Below, piece by piece: positions 1 through 8,608 of a DNA stretch of 64,000 nucleotides. This stretch comes from Clostridiaceae bacterium Marseille-Q3526. Lineage in GTDB: Bacteria; Bacillota; Clostridia; Lachnospirales; Lachnospiraceae. The DNA lies in contig JAGTTS010000006.1 in NCBI GenBank assembly GCA_018223375.1, forward strand, positions 56,001 through 120,000. The letters run 5' to 3'. Each line of letters starts with the position of its first letter. The stretch's first letter is position 1. The notes below the pieces were generated by a model. That model did no database searches. It was not told the origin of the DNA and was given only the letters and a program-made list of their open reading frames with translations. The position numbers were made by a program, and so were the translations under genes.

Positions 1-1640
1 CGGGACAGGTGTGCCAGAACTGGATGCAGTATCAGTTAATTAAGAAGTATCTGGAAATTCTGACAGACGAGCAGACTCTGGTGGTCATGTCCGGCCATCC
101 GCTGGGCCTGTTCAAATCCCACAAGTCCAGCCCCAGAGTCGTAATCACAAACGGCCTTATGGTCGGAGAGGGAGACAATCCAGAGGCCTGGGCTAAGGCC
201 ACCGCCATGGGCTGTTCCTCCTACGGCCAGATGACTGCCGGAGGATGGATGTACATCGGGCCTCAGGGCATTGTCCACGGCACCTTCAACACGATTTTAA
301 ACGCAGGCCGGAAATTCCTGGGCGTTCCCCACGACGGAGACCTGGCCGGCCATCTGTTCGTCACCAGCGGTCTGGGCGGCATGAGCGGCGCTCAGCCTAA
401 GGCCATTGAGATCGCCGGAGGCGTGGGCATTATCGCTGAGGTGGATTACTCCCGCATTGAGACAAGACACAGTCAGGGCTGGGTCAGCCTGATCACGGAG
501 AGCGCCGAGGAGGCCTTCCGTCTGGCAGCTGATTATATGAAACGAAAAGAGACTATTTCCATCGCATACCACGGAAATATCGTAGATCTCCTGCAGTATG
601 CGGTGGATCACGAAATTAAAATCGAGCTGCTCTCCGATCAGACCAGCTGCCATGTTCCTTACGACGGCGGCTACTGCCCGCAGGGCCTCACCTTTGAAGA
701 GAGAACTGAGATGCTGGCCCACGACAAGGAGCGCTTCGCAGAGCTTGTCAACGCGTCTCTGATTAAGCATTTCCACCTGATTAAAGAACTGGTAAAGAGA
801 GGCGCTTACTTCTTCGACTATGGCAACTCCTTTATGAAGGCAGTCTTTGATGCCGGGGCAAAGGATATCGCCAAAAACGGAACCGACACCAGCGAAGGCT
901 TCATTTTCCCGTCCTATGTGGAGGATATTATGGGGCCTGAGCTCTTCGACTACGGCTACGGCCCCTTCCGCTGGTGCTGTCTGTCAGGAAAGCACGAGGA
1001 TCTGGTAAAGACCGACCACGCGGCTATGGAAATCATCAATCCGAACCGCAGGCCGCAGGATAAGGATAACTGGATCTGGATCCGGGACGCAGAGAAGAAT
1101 CAGCTGGTAGTGGGAACCCAGTGCCGTATTCTCTACCAGGACGCCTTCGGAAGAAGGGACATTGCCCTGAAGTTCAACGAGATGGTGCGAAACGGCGAAA
1201 TCGGGCCGGTTATGCTGGGCCGCGACCACCACGACACCGGCGGCACAGATTCTCCTTACCGTGAGACCTCCAATATCTATGACGGATCCAACATGACGGC
1301 CGACATGGCGGTGCAGTGCTATGCCGGAAACGCAGCCAGGGGCATGAGCTTAATCGCCCTCCACAACGGCGGCGGCACTGGCATTGGAAAGGCCATCAAC
1401 GGCGGCTTCGGCCTTGTGCTGGACGGCACAGCTGAGACGGACGCCATCATCCGGGAGGCCATCCCGTGGGATACCATGATAGGCGTCTCCAGAAGAAACT
1501 GGGCCAGAAACGAGCACTCCATCGAGACGGTAGCTGAATATAACCAGATGAGAAAAGGCAGCGACGTCATTACCATGCCTTATATCGCAGACGACGAGCT
1601 GATTGAGAAGGCTTACCAGAACGCGGTGAACAGGCAGTAA
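1..1640 (+). CDS. hutU: Urocanate hydratase (urocanase), 5'-truncated by window edge
   Basis: Converts urocanate to 4-imidazolone-5-propionate with tightly bound NAD+, the second step of histidine degradation, in the cytoplasm. The frame is open to the first base, so the N-terminus lies outside; about 545 residues are visible. Recognisable blocks include SGHPLGLF, TSGLGGMSGAQ, SDQTSCH, YGYGPFRW, GRDHHDTGGTDSPYRETS and HNGGGTGIG. The sequence resembles the long (about 670-residue) urocanases, so roughly 130 residues are missing upstream. Where the short bacterial enzymes have their signature cysteine (ARICW-like), this one reads QCRILYQD, as in the long class. The next gene, hutI, begins 23 bp after the stop and performs the next step. 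Confidence 0.95.
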   Translation, partial: GQVCQNWMQYQLIKKYLEILTDEQTLVVMSGHPLGLFKSHKSSPRVVITNGLMVGEGDNPEAWAKATAMGCSSYGQMTAGGWMYIGPQGIVHGTFNTILNAGRKFLGVPHDGDLAGHLFVTSGLGGMSGAQPKAIEIAGGVGIIAEVDYSRIETRHSQGWVSLITESAEEAFRLAADYMKRKETISIAYHGNIVDLLQYAVDHEIKIELLSDQTSCHVPYDGGYCPQGLTFEERTEMLAHDKERFAELVNASLIKHFHLIKELVKRGAYFFDYGNSFMKAVFDAGAKDIAKNGTDTSEGFIFPSYVEDIMGPELFDYGYGPFRWCCLSGKHEDLVKTDHAAMEIINPNRRPQDKDNWIWIRDAEKNQLVVGTQCRILYQDAFGRRDIALKFNEMVRNGEIGPVMLGRDHHDTGGTDSPYRETSNIYDGSNMTADMAVQCYAGNAARGMSLIALHNGGGTGIGKAINGGFGLVLDGTAETDAIIREAIPWDTMIGVSRRNWARNEHSIETVAEYNQMRKGSDVITMPYIADDELIEKAYQNAVNRQ

Positions 1641-1663
1641 ACTTGGCAGAAGGGATTTTATCT

Positions 1664-3004
1664 ATGAAAAAATTATACATCCGCCACGCCTCCGAGCTGG
1701 TTACCTGCCGGGGCAAGGCTCCCAGGCGCGGCAGGGAGATGGCCGATATCGGCCTGATTGAGGACGGCGCAGTGCTTCTTTCCGACGGCCGCATCGAGGC
1801 GGTGGGGACGACGAAAGAGCTGGATCAGCGGCTGGGCCTTGATCCAAAGCAGGCAGACGCTCTGCATCACGAGACGGCTTCTATATCCTCCCAGGCGGCT
1901 GAACCGGCCGACACAGAGCTAAACGGCCAGCCCGCCACTATTTTAAACGCATGGGAAAAAACGGTCCTTCCCGGCTTTGTTGACTCCCACACCCACTTTA
2001 TCTTCGGCGGCTTCCGGGCAGACGAGTTCTCCTGGCGGCTGAAGGGAGACAGCTACATGTCTATCATGGAACGAGGAGGCGGCATCAACGCCACCATCCG
2101 CCCTACGAAAGAAGCTTCTGAGGAAGATCTCATTGCCGCCGGTATGGATCGTCTCAACCGGATGGCAGAATTCGGCGTCACTACCGTAGAGGGAAAAAGC
2201 GGCTACGGCATGGACTGCGAGACAGAATTAAAACAGCTCCGCGTCATGAAAGAGCTGGACAGACGCCATCCCTTAGACGTGGTTTCCACCTTCCTGGGCC
2301 CCCACAGCGTGCTCCCGGAATATAAGGGCAGAGAGCGGGAATTTTTAGACTATATGCTGACTCAGGTGATGCCTCTGGCGAAGAAAGAAAACCTGGCAGA
2401 ATTTGCCGATATCTTCTGTGAGAAAAATGTCTTCTCCATTGAGGATTCTGAATACTACTTAAACCAGGCAAAGAAACTGGGCTTCAGGCTGAAAATCCAC
2501 GCAGATGAAATGTACCCCTTAGGCGGAGGAGAGCTGGCGGCCAGGGCGGGAGCCGTCTCTGCGGATCACCTGCTGAAGGCCTCCGACGAGGGCATCCGCC
2601 AGATGGCTGAAGCAGGCGTCATCAGCACGCTTCTGCCTGCCACCGCCTTCTGTTTAAAGGAAGAGTACGCTCCTGCCAGAAAAATGATCGACAGCGGCTG
2701 CGCCGTGGCTCTGGCCTCTGACTTAAATCCCGGCAGCTGCTTTACGAATTCCATCCCTCTCCTGATTGCCCTGGGCTGTATCTACATGAACATGTCCATC
2801 GAGGAGGTAATCACCGCCCTGACTATCAACGGAGCGGCTGCCGTAGGACGCGCCGACACCATCGGAAGCATCGAGGAGGGCAAGCAGGCCGATATCCTGA
2901 TTATGAAATACCCTTCTATCGCCTACCTGCCCTACCACACGGCAGTCAATCAGGTGGAGACTGTAATTAAAAAGGGCGAAATCATCGTGTCTAAGAGGTG
3001 GTAA
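1664..3004 (+). CDS. hutI: Imidazolonepropionase
   Basis: Hydrolyses imidazolonepropionate to N-formimino-L-glutamate, the third histidine-degradation step; a metal-dependent amidohydrolase. Metal and active-site motifs are clear: LPGFVDSHTHFIFGG, the HADE motif in KIHADEMYPLGGGE, SADHLLKASD and ALASDLNPGSC. I place the start at the ATG at 1664, behind the AGAAGGG ribosome site; an upstream TTG at 1643 lacks one. The protein is about 446 residues, longer than the usual 410-420, because the stretch before LPGFVDSHTH carries an extra polar, Ala/Glu-rich segment (roughly residues 65-95). It forms an operon with hutU and ends at a strong bidirectional terminator. Confidence 0.95.
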   Translation: MKKLYIRHASELVTCRGKAPRRGREMADIGLIEDGAVLLSDGRIEAVGTTKELDQRLGLDPKQADALHHETASISSQAAEPADTELNGQPATILNAWEKTVLPGFVDSHTHFIFGGFRADEFSWRLKGDSYMSIMERGGGINATIRPTKEASEEDLIAAGMDRLNRMAEFGVTTVEGKSGYGMDCETELKQLRVMKELDRRHPLDVVSTFLGPHSVLPEYKGREREFLDYMLTQVMPLAKKENLAEFADIFCEKNVFSIEDSEYYLNQAKKLGFRLKIHADEMYPLGGGELAARAGAVSADHLLKASDEGIRQMAEAGVISTLLPATAFCLKEEYAPARKMIDSGCAVALASDLNPGSCFTNSIPLLIALGCIYMNMSIEEVITALTINGAAAVGRADTIGSIEEGKQADILIMKYPSIAYLPYHTAVNQVETVIKKGEIIVSKRW

Positions 3005-3032
3005 CCAGATATCCGCCTTCAAAAGCATCAAA

Positions 3033-3087
3033 AAAGGGAGGGATCCCAGCGTCATCTTAATCCGATCACGCTGGGATCCCTCCCTTT
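3033..3087. terminator. Bidirectional Rho-independent terminator
   Basis: A perfect 20-bp inverted repeat (3033-3052 and 3068-3087) with a 15-nt loop. It is A-rich on the left and T-rich on the right, so it can end both hutI (+) and the convergent HAD gene (-). Confidence 0.92.
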
Positions 3088-3118
3088 CTATACGTTTCTT
3101 CTTCCAAAGCAGGTCTGA

Positions 3119-3916
3119 TTAAATTAATCCGAACTTCTCCATGGCGAAGGCGATTCCATCCTCCTCCACTGTCTTCGTTATAAAGGACGCGTAGGGCTCC
3201 AGTTCTTTGTCGTGCCTGCCCATCAGCACAGCATTCCGGGCATACTGAAACATGGACAGATCGTTCATGCTGTCGCCGAATACCCAGGCGTCCTCCAGGG
3301 CAAGCCCATACCGGCCAAGGATTCTCTCAATGGCAGCCGCCTTTGAGTGCCCTCTGGGAACCACCTCCACAAAGGCGCTTCCCCGGTCAATCACCTCCAG
3401 ATCCTCCCTGGTTTCTTCCTTAAACCGCTCCAGACAGCTGTTTTCATCTGTCACGAGACAAAATTTTGAGAAGCTGATATCCTCGTCGTCCCAGGTTTTC
3501 TCTGAGACAATCCCCAGAGCTGAGAAATCCTGTCTGCACTGCTCCACTGCCCTGGTCGGAGACGGGGCCTTCTGCATATAGCAGGCCTCCACGCCCTCTA
3601 ACACTCCGTCCATGCCGCAGTCCCGTATCAGCTTTATCAGCTGATCCCCCCGTTCCGGGGAGATTCTCCAGTCGTAAAGCACTTCTCCCTCTGCCATGAG
3701 ATAGGTGCCGCAGCCGCAGAGCCAGCCGTCTGCGTCAATCAGATGCCTGACCTCCTTCGTCTCGCACCAGGTTCTTCCGGTATTCACAAATACCAGGTGG
3801 CCCTTTTCTCTCGCCTGCAGGAGAGCCTTTCTGGCGCTCTCCGGTACTTTTCTGTCTCTTCCCTCGCTGAGCAGCGTTCCGTCAATATCAAAAAAAAGCG
3901 CTTTTCTGTTTCCCAC
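3119..3916 (-). CDS. Cof-type HAD-IIB phosphatase
   Basis: Predicted cytoplasmic haloacid-dehalogenase-fold phosphatase of 265 residues, probably acting on sugar phosphates or nucleotides such as FMN. Motif I is FFDIDGTLL with nucleophile D10 and acid/base D12. Motif II is FVNTGRT, and the C-terminal motif is FGDSMNDLSMF. The middle (about residues 85-185) is the IIB cap that sets substrate choice. The start is GTG at 3916, eight bases after AAAGGA. The gene lies 41 bp after xpt in the same direction, probably as the last gene of that transcript. The substrate cannot be read from sequence. Confidence 0.88.
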   Translation of the reverse strand: MGNRKALFFDIDGTLLSEGRDRKVPESARKALLQAREKGHLVFVNTGRTWCETKEVRHLIDADGWLCGCGTYLMAEGEVLYDWRISPERGDQLIKLIRDCGMDGVLEGVEACYMQKAPSPTRAVEQCRQDFSALGIVSEKTWDDEDISFSKFCLVTDENSCLERFKEETREDLEVIDRGSAFVEVVPRGHSKAAAIERILGRYGLALEDAWVFGDSMNDLSMFQYARNAVLMGRHDKELEPYASFITKTVEEDGIAFAMEKFGLI

Positions 3917-3957
3917 TTTGTAATTCCTTTATGCCTTCCTCGCTGTATTTCCTGTCG

Positions 3958-4551
3958 TTAAGCCTGTTTCTCCTCGCCGCGGAATACGATCTCCCCCGTC
4001 GTCTCGTCCATGCTGTCCACAATGGCCAGAGACTCCAGGCGGATTCCCTTCTGGCGGATAATGTCTCCGCCGCACTGGAAGCCCTTCTCGATAACAATTC
4101 CTGCTCCCACCAGCTCGGCTCCCGAGTTCTGGATCAGTGTCGTCAGGCCGTCCAGGGCCTTTCCCTTAGCCAGGAAATCGTCGATGACAAGCACCTTGTC
4201 CCCTTTTCCCAGGAACTCCTTGGACACGATAATGTCATATACCGTTCCATGAGTAAAGGATTCTACCTTCGTGGTATATACGTCGCCCGCGATATTCTTC
4301 GTCTTGGTCTTCTTGGCAAATACCACCGGCACGTTGAAGTACTGGGCTACAATGCAGGCGATTCCAATGCCGGATGCCTCGATTGTCAGAATCTTATTGA
4401 CCTCCACATCGGCAAAACGGCGCTTGAATTCCTTTCCAATCTCCTTAAACAGCTCGATATCCATCTGATGATTCAGGAAGCGGTCTACCTTCAGCACGTT
4501 TCCAGCTCTCACCACTCCGTCCCTGCGGATTCTGTCATATAACATCTGCAT
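3958..4551 (-). CDS. xpt: Xanthine phosphoribosyltransferase
   Basis: Salvages xanthine to XMP with PRPP in the cytoplasm. The 197-residue length is normal for the family. Typical blocks are LKVDRFLNHQMD near the N-terminus, ILTIEASGIG, and the PRPP loop VLVIDDFLAKGKA (about residues 125-137). A GGAGG site lies 9 nt before the ATG at 4551; a second ATG two codons on is possible. It follows the trigger-factor-like lipoprotein by only 26 bp, so there is no room for the purine riboswitch often found upstream of xpt. Control must come from further upstream or be absent. Confidence 0.93.
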   Translation of the reverse strand: MQMLYDRIRRDGVVRAGNVLKVDRFLNHQMDIELFKEIGKEFKRRFADVEVNKILTIEASGIGIACIVAQYFNVPVVFAKKTKTKNIAGDVYTTKVESFTHGTVYDIIVSKEFLGKGDKVLVIDDFLAKGKALDGLTTLIQNSGAELVGAGIVIEKGFQCGGDIIRQKGIRLESLAIVDSMDETTGEIVFRGEEKQA

Positions 4552-4577
4552 TTCCTAAAACCTCCATCCTTGGTAAG

Positions 4578-5690
4578 CTACTCGGCTACTGCCAGTCCGT
4601 CTACATTCGTAACGTCAGCGTTGTCCACAACCACCTGGATTGCCTTATCGTAGAGAATGGCATTGTCCACGTTCTCAGCTCCGGCCTTCTCGATCATGTC
4701 GTCCACGCTCTCGTAGGCGTCCTTATACTCCTCTGCCAGAGCTTCTCTGTCAGCGTCCTCGACGGTCAGCTTCTCCTTCTTTGCAATCTCCATCAGGGCC
4801 ATCTGCTGCTTTACTGTCTGCTCGGACATCTTTCTCACCTCTGTGCGGAAACCATCCTCATCCATGCCCATCATAGCGGCGTAATCGGCCAGTCCCATGC
4901 CGTACATGCCTGCCATAGAGGTGTAGTACTGAATCTGCTGGTCGTACACCTCATTCACCTCGTCTGTGGCGCAGGCGATCTCAGAATTCTCCACCACAGC
5001 AGCCAGAAGCTCCGCGTCTCTCTGCTGTTCGCTCTGCATGGTTTTGGCATCTAACATCTGCTGCTTTAAATCTGCCTTGTAGGCGTCTACAGTTCCAAGC
5101 TCCGGGAAATTCTCAGCTACGAACTCGTCGGTCAGCTCCGGCACATGCTTTTCCGCTACCTCGTGGATCTTCACCTCAAATACCACGTCCTGTCCGGCCA
5201 GATCCTCGGCCTGGTAGTCCTCCGGGAAGGTAAGATTCAGGTCTCTCTCCTCTCCGGCCTTCACGCCGATGAGGCCTTCCTCAAAGCCGTCGATAAAGGT
5301 GTTGGATCCCAGCACCAGCGTATAGCCCTCAGCCGTGCCTCCCTCGAAGGCCTCTCCGTCCTTTAAGCCCTTGTAATCAATCTTGACTCTGTCTCCGTCC
5401 GCTGCCTCCCGATCCACTGCGTCCCAGGTGGCATAGCCTCCGAGAACCGTGTCAATCCTGCCCTGCAGCTCCTCGTCGGAAATAGTAGGATTTACCACTG
5501 TAACCGGAAGATTCTTATACTCTCCCAGGGTAATGCTTCCCTCGGCAATATACTCTTCGGAAGCCTCTTCGCCGCCTTCTGCCTTACTCTCCGCATCAGA
5601 CGGAGTCGCCGTCTGCTCCTTCGCGCCGCAGCCTGTCATAAGCATCAGAGCCGCGAGTCCTGCCAGTCCTGCCTTTACAAATTTCCTCAT
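4578..5690 (-). CDS. Lipoprotein with trigger-factor-like PPIase and chaperone domains
   Basis: Predicted exported foldase of 370 residues. A signal peptide ends in the lipobox LMTGC (Cys21), so the mature protein is likely tethered outside the membrane. A short Glu/Ser-rich linker contains ATPSDAE (28-34). A trigger-factor N-terminal-like stretch follows (about 50-85), then an FKBP-type peptidyl-prolyl isomerase domain (about 90-180: GDRVKIDYKG, FIDGFEEGLIG, LTFPEDY). A helical trigger-factor C-terminal-type region (about 185-350) ends the protein. The ribosome-docking signature of cytosolic trigger factor is not seen. I infer a surface chaperone built on the trigger-factor plan, not tig itself. 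Confidence 0.85.
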   Translation of the reverse strand: MRKFVKAGLAGLAALMLMTGCGAKEQTATPSDAESKAEGGEEASEEYIAEGSITLGEYKNLPVTVVNPTISDEELQGRIDTVLGGYATWDAVDREAADGDRVKIDYKGLKDGEAFEGGTAEGYTLVLGSNTFIDGFEEGLIGVKAGEERDLNLTFPEDYQAEDLAGQDVVFEVKIHEVAEKHVPELTDEFVAENFPELGTVDAYKADLKQQMLDAKTMQSEQQRDAELLAAVVENSEIACATDEVNEVYDQQIQYYTSMAGMYGMGLADYAAMMGMDEDGFRTEVRKMSEQTVKQQMALMEIAKKEKLTVEDADREALAEEYKDAYESVDDMIEKAGAENVDNAILYDKAIQVVVDNADVTNVDGLAVAE

Positions 5691-5767
5691 TTACCTGTCC
5701 TCTTACTCTCTTTTTACTGTTTGAAAAGACGGACGTTCCGCCTTTTGTTTTGCCACTTTTCTTTAAA

Positions 5768-5804
5768 AACGTGTTTGGAAATAACCTGTATCTCCAAACA
5801 CGTT
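5768..5804 (-). terminator. Probable terminator after the M18 aminopeptidase gene
   Basis: A perfect 12-bp inverted repeat (5768-5779 and 5793-5804) with a 13-nt loop, followed on the minus strand by a run of Ts. It separates the aminopeptidase from the lipoprotein gene. Confidence 0.75.
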
Positions 5805-5883
5805 CTGAAAAGTATAAAACACATAATATCACAAAATACTGCGATAAAAAAGAGTTTTTCCGATTTTTACTGTTTTTTAAGAT

Positions 5884-7272
5884 TTATTTATAGAATGCCT
5901 TAAACGCCTTGTAGGTGTTGTAAATATCTAACTTGGACGCCAGCTCGAACGGCGCGTGCATAGCCAGAATCGGCACTCCCAGATCCACTACGTCCACATC
6001 CATCTTAGCCACATAGCAGGCAACGGTTCCGCCGCCTCCCACGTCTACGGCTCCCAGCTCTCCAATCTGCCAGTACACGCCTTCGCGGTCCATAATGTCG
6101 ATGACCTTGGCCATGGTCTCCGCGCTGGCGTCGTTGCTGCCGGACTTTCCTCTGGCTCCCGTATACTTGGTGAGTACGCAGCCTTTATTTACATAGCAGG
6201 AGTTCTTCTCCTCGTAAACGCTGGCAAACGTCGGGTCGTAGGCGGCGTTTACATCGGAGGAAAGGCAGATGGAATTTCTCAGCACCGTCTTTACGTCCGC
6301 GCCTGCCGCGTCTGCCAGATACTCGATGTAATGAAGGCTGAAATCAGAATCCAGTCCTGTGTTTCCTACGGATCCGATCTCCTCCTTGTCAGCCAGCACA
6401 GTCACTGTGGTGTACTCCGGCTTCTCTGTGGCCATCTCGGCTGTCATGGCAGTGTAAGCGCACACCTTGTCGTCCTGTCCGTAAGCGCCTACCAGGCTTC
6501 TGTCCAGTCCCACATCTGTGGCCTTCACAGCCGGAACCATCTCGATCTCCGCTCTGGTGAAATCCTTCTCCGTCATGCCGTACTTCTCGTTTAACAGCTT
6601 GAGAACCAGAAGCTTCACCGGCTCCTTGATCTCCTCGCCTGCATACGGAATAGAGCCTACCAGCACGTTCAGCTCCTCGCCCTTGATTCCGTCCTTCAGC
6701 TTTCTCTCATTCTGCTCTGCAGCCAGATGAGGAAGCAGATCGGTCACGCAGAATACCGGATCGCCCTCGTCCTCGCCGATGCAGATGTCCACTGCCGTTC
6801 CGTCCTTTGTAATCACCACTCCGTGCATGGCTAACGGGATGGTCGCCCACTGGTACTTGCGGATTCCGCCGTAGTAGTGAGTCTTTAAGAAGGCCAGATC
6901 CGTCTTCTCATAAAGTGGATTGGGCTTTAAGTCAAGGCGCGGGGAGTCGATGTGGGCAATGTTTAATCGGATGCCCTCCTCTAATGGCCTGCAGCCGAAG
7001 GTAGTCATAATCAGGGCCTTTTTCCGGTTGATAAAGTAAACCTTATCGCCTGTCTCGTACTTCTTTCCGATTTCATATTCCTGGTAGCCGTTCTCGGACA
7101 GAATTCTCACTGCCTCAGCCACAAATTCTCTCTCTGTCTTGGCCTTATTTAAAAACGCCTTGTATCCCTCGCAGTACTCGGCTGCCTCCTTCGTCTGATC
7201 CGGCGCCTCCTTTGCAATGTGCGGGAATTCCCATGTCAGCTGCTTCTGCAGCTCCTTTACGCTCTCATCCAT
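5884..7272 (-). CDS. M18-family metalloaminopeptidase
   Basis: Cytosolic zinc aminopeptidase of the aspartyl-aminopeptidase family (462 residues, normal length). Metal-binding motifs are visible: AHIDSPRLDLKPNP near residue 105, the catalytic pair in LADKEEIGSVG, DVNAAYDPT, and the C-terminal metal histidine in LAMHAPFELAS. It probably trims N-terminal residues from peptides during amino-acid fermentation. It lies 121 bp after dtd in the same direction and has its own downstream terminator. Confidence 0.93.
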   Translation of the reverse strand: MDESVKELQKQLTWEFPHIAKEAPDQTKEAAEYCEGYKAFLNKAKTEREFVAEAVRILSENGYQEYEIGKKYETGDKVYFINRKKALIMTTFGCRPLEEGIRLNIAHIDSPRLDLKPNPLYEKTDLAFLKTHYYGGIRKYQWATIPLAMHGVVITKDGTAVDICIGEDEGDPVFCVTDLLPHLAAEQNERKLKDGIKGEELNVLVGSIPYAGEEIKEPVKLLVLKLLNEKYGMTEKDFTRAEIEMVPAVKATDVGLDRSLVGAYGQDDKVCAYTAMTAEMATEKPEYTTVTVLADKEEIGSVGNTGLDSDFSLHYIEYLADAAGADVKTVLRNSICLSSDVNAAYDPTFASVYEEKNSCYVNKGCVLTKYTGARGKSGSNDASAETMAKVIDIMDREGVYWQIGELGAVDVGGGGTVACYVAKMDVDVVDLGVPILAMHAPFELASKLDIYNTYKAFKAFYK

Positions 7273-7393
7273 GTGTCATGCTCCTTTCCGTATCTCATCT
7301 GATTCTTTTCATTCTGAGATCGCTCTTATATCGCTTCTGTCTGTTCTGCGGCGGGCCTGAAACGCTTCGTCCCAGGCTTCATCCGTTCTTTTC

Positions 7394-7846
7394 CTACCGG
7401 CAGATTTCCTCGCTGTCAAGTACTAGAGTAAACGGGCCGTCGTTTAACAGCTCCACCTTCATGTCGGCGCCGAACTCGCCGTGCTCCACTCGGTTTACAT
7501 AACCTTTGCATTTCTCTACCACATACTCGTAGAGCCGGTTGGCCATGCCGGGAGCTCCCGCCTTGACAAAGCTGGGCCTGTTGCCCTTTCTGCAGTCTGC
7601 GTACAGGGTAAACTGGCTGACTACCAGAAGCTCTCCTCCCACGTCTGCCAGGGAGAGATTGGTTTTCCCCTGGTCATCCTGGAAAATTCTGAGCTTGCAC
7701 AGTTTGTCCACCATCTTGTCGGCAATGGCCTCTGTGTCTGTATCGCACACTCCCAGCAGGACCAGAAATCCCTGTCCTATCTTTCCAATTACCTGCCCAT
7801 CCACTGTCACGCTGGCCTGGGTTACTCTCTGCAGTACAATTTTCAT
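7394..7846 (-). CDS. dtd: D-aminoacyl-tRNA deacylase
   Basis: Removes D-amino acids (and glycine from tRNA-Ala) mischarged on tRNA. It has 150 residues, the standard length. The two signature motifs are present: SQFTLYAD (about 79-86), which supplies the active-site threonine region, and NDGPFT near 137-142, equivalent to the cross-subunit Gly-cisPro motif. It sits 24 bp after the alarmone synthetase gene, a pairing seen in many Firmicutes with (p)ppGpp synthetases. Confidence 0.96.
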   Translation of the reverse strand: MKIVLQRVTQASVTVDGQVIGKIGQGFLVLLGVCDTDTEAIADKMVDKLCKLRIFQDDQGKTNLSLADVGGELLVVSQFTLYADCRKGNRPSFVKAGAPGMANRLYEYVVEKCKGYVNRVEHGEFGADMKVELLNDGPFTLVLDSEEICR

Positions 7847-7870
7847 GTTCTTCTTCTCCGTTTTTTATGA

Positions 7871-8554
7871 TCATTCCTGAGTCTCTCTGGAGCGCCTGAA
7901 CTCCTCTTCCTCTTTCAGCCTCTGCTCGGCGCTGATCTTCATAATCGCCTCGTTGAGGGAAAACATCTTCGCATCCAGCAGATCCACCATGTCGGCACAG
8001 GCTTTCAGCTCCTTCTCCAGAAAATCAGGGGCGTTTCCTTCGAATTTATAGTAGATCTTGTGCTCCAGGCTGGCCCAGAAATCCATGGCCACCGTGCGGA
8101 TCTGAATCTCCACCTTGGTGTCCACCGGCCCCTCGCTCAGGTAAATGGGGATCGTCACCACCATGTGGTAGCTCTTATACCCGTTGGGCTTGGGATTTTT
8201 AATGTAGTCCTTCACATACAGCACCGTCACGTCCGACTGCCTGGCAATCATGTCGGCAATCCTGTAGATGTCCGAAGTGAAGGAACAGATAATCCTGATT
8301 CCGGCAATATCGCTGAGGTGATCGATCATGTTGGGGATCGTCACCTCTCTGCCGTCGCTTTTCAGCTTTTTGACAATGCTTTCCGGCGTCTTCAGTCTGG
8401 ATTTAATATGTTCAATCGGATTGTAGGAATAAATGTGAACAAATTCATTGTTCAGAATCTCGATCTTTGTATTGATCTCCTTCAGCGCGGAGTTATACAA
8501 AAACATCACGGCCTTCCACTGATCCATCTGGTTAAAGCTCTTTGGAATATTCAC
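7871..8554 (-). CDS. Small alarmone synthetase, RelQ/YjbM type
   Basis: Makes (p)ppGpp by transferring pyrophosphate from ATP to GTP or GDP; a stand-alone synthetase without the hydrolase domain of Rel. It has 227 residues. Conserved parts are DIAGIRIICSF (substrate core), the NPKPNGYKSYHMVV loop and VEIQIRTVAMDFWASLEHK, which carries the catalytic Glu/Gln region. The start is GTG at 8554, nine bases behind an AAGGAGG site. Lying between an S1 RNA-binding gene and dtd, it looks co-transcribed with both. Confidence 0.92.
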   Translation of the reverse strand: MNIPKSFNQMDQWKAVMFLYNSALKEINTKIEILNNEFVHIYSYNPIEHIKSRLKTPESIVKKLKSDGREVTIPNMIDHLSDIAGIRIICSFTSDIYRIADMIARQSDVTVLYVKDYIKNPKPNGYKSYHMVVTIPIYLSEGPVDTKVEIQIRTVAMDFWASLEHKIYYKFEGNAPDFLEKELKACADMVDLLDAKMFSLNEAIMKISAEQRLKEEEEFRRSRETQE

Positions 8555-8608
8555 TATGAACGGCCTCCTTTCACTGAAGCTTTCGCGCTGGCTGAGCCAA
8601 ATATCTAA

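Noticed and set aside
3931..4542. A 203-codon open frame on the plus strand
   Set aside because: It is exactly antisense to xpt, whose protein is clearly conserved; no ribosome site.
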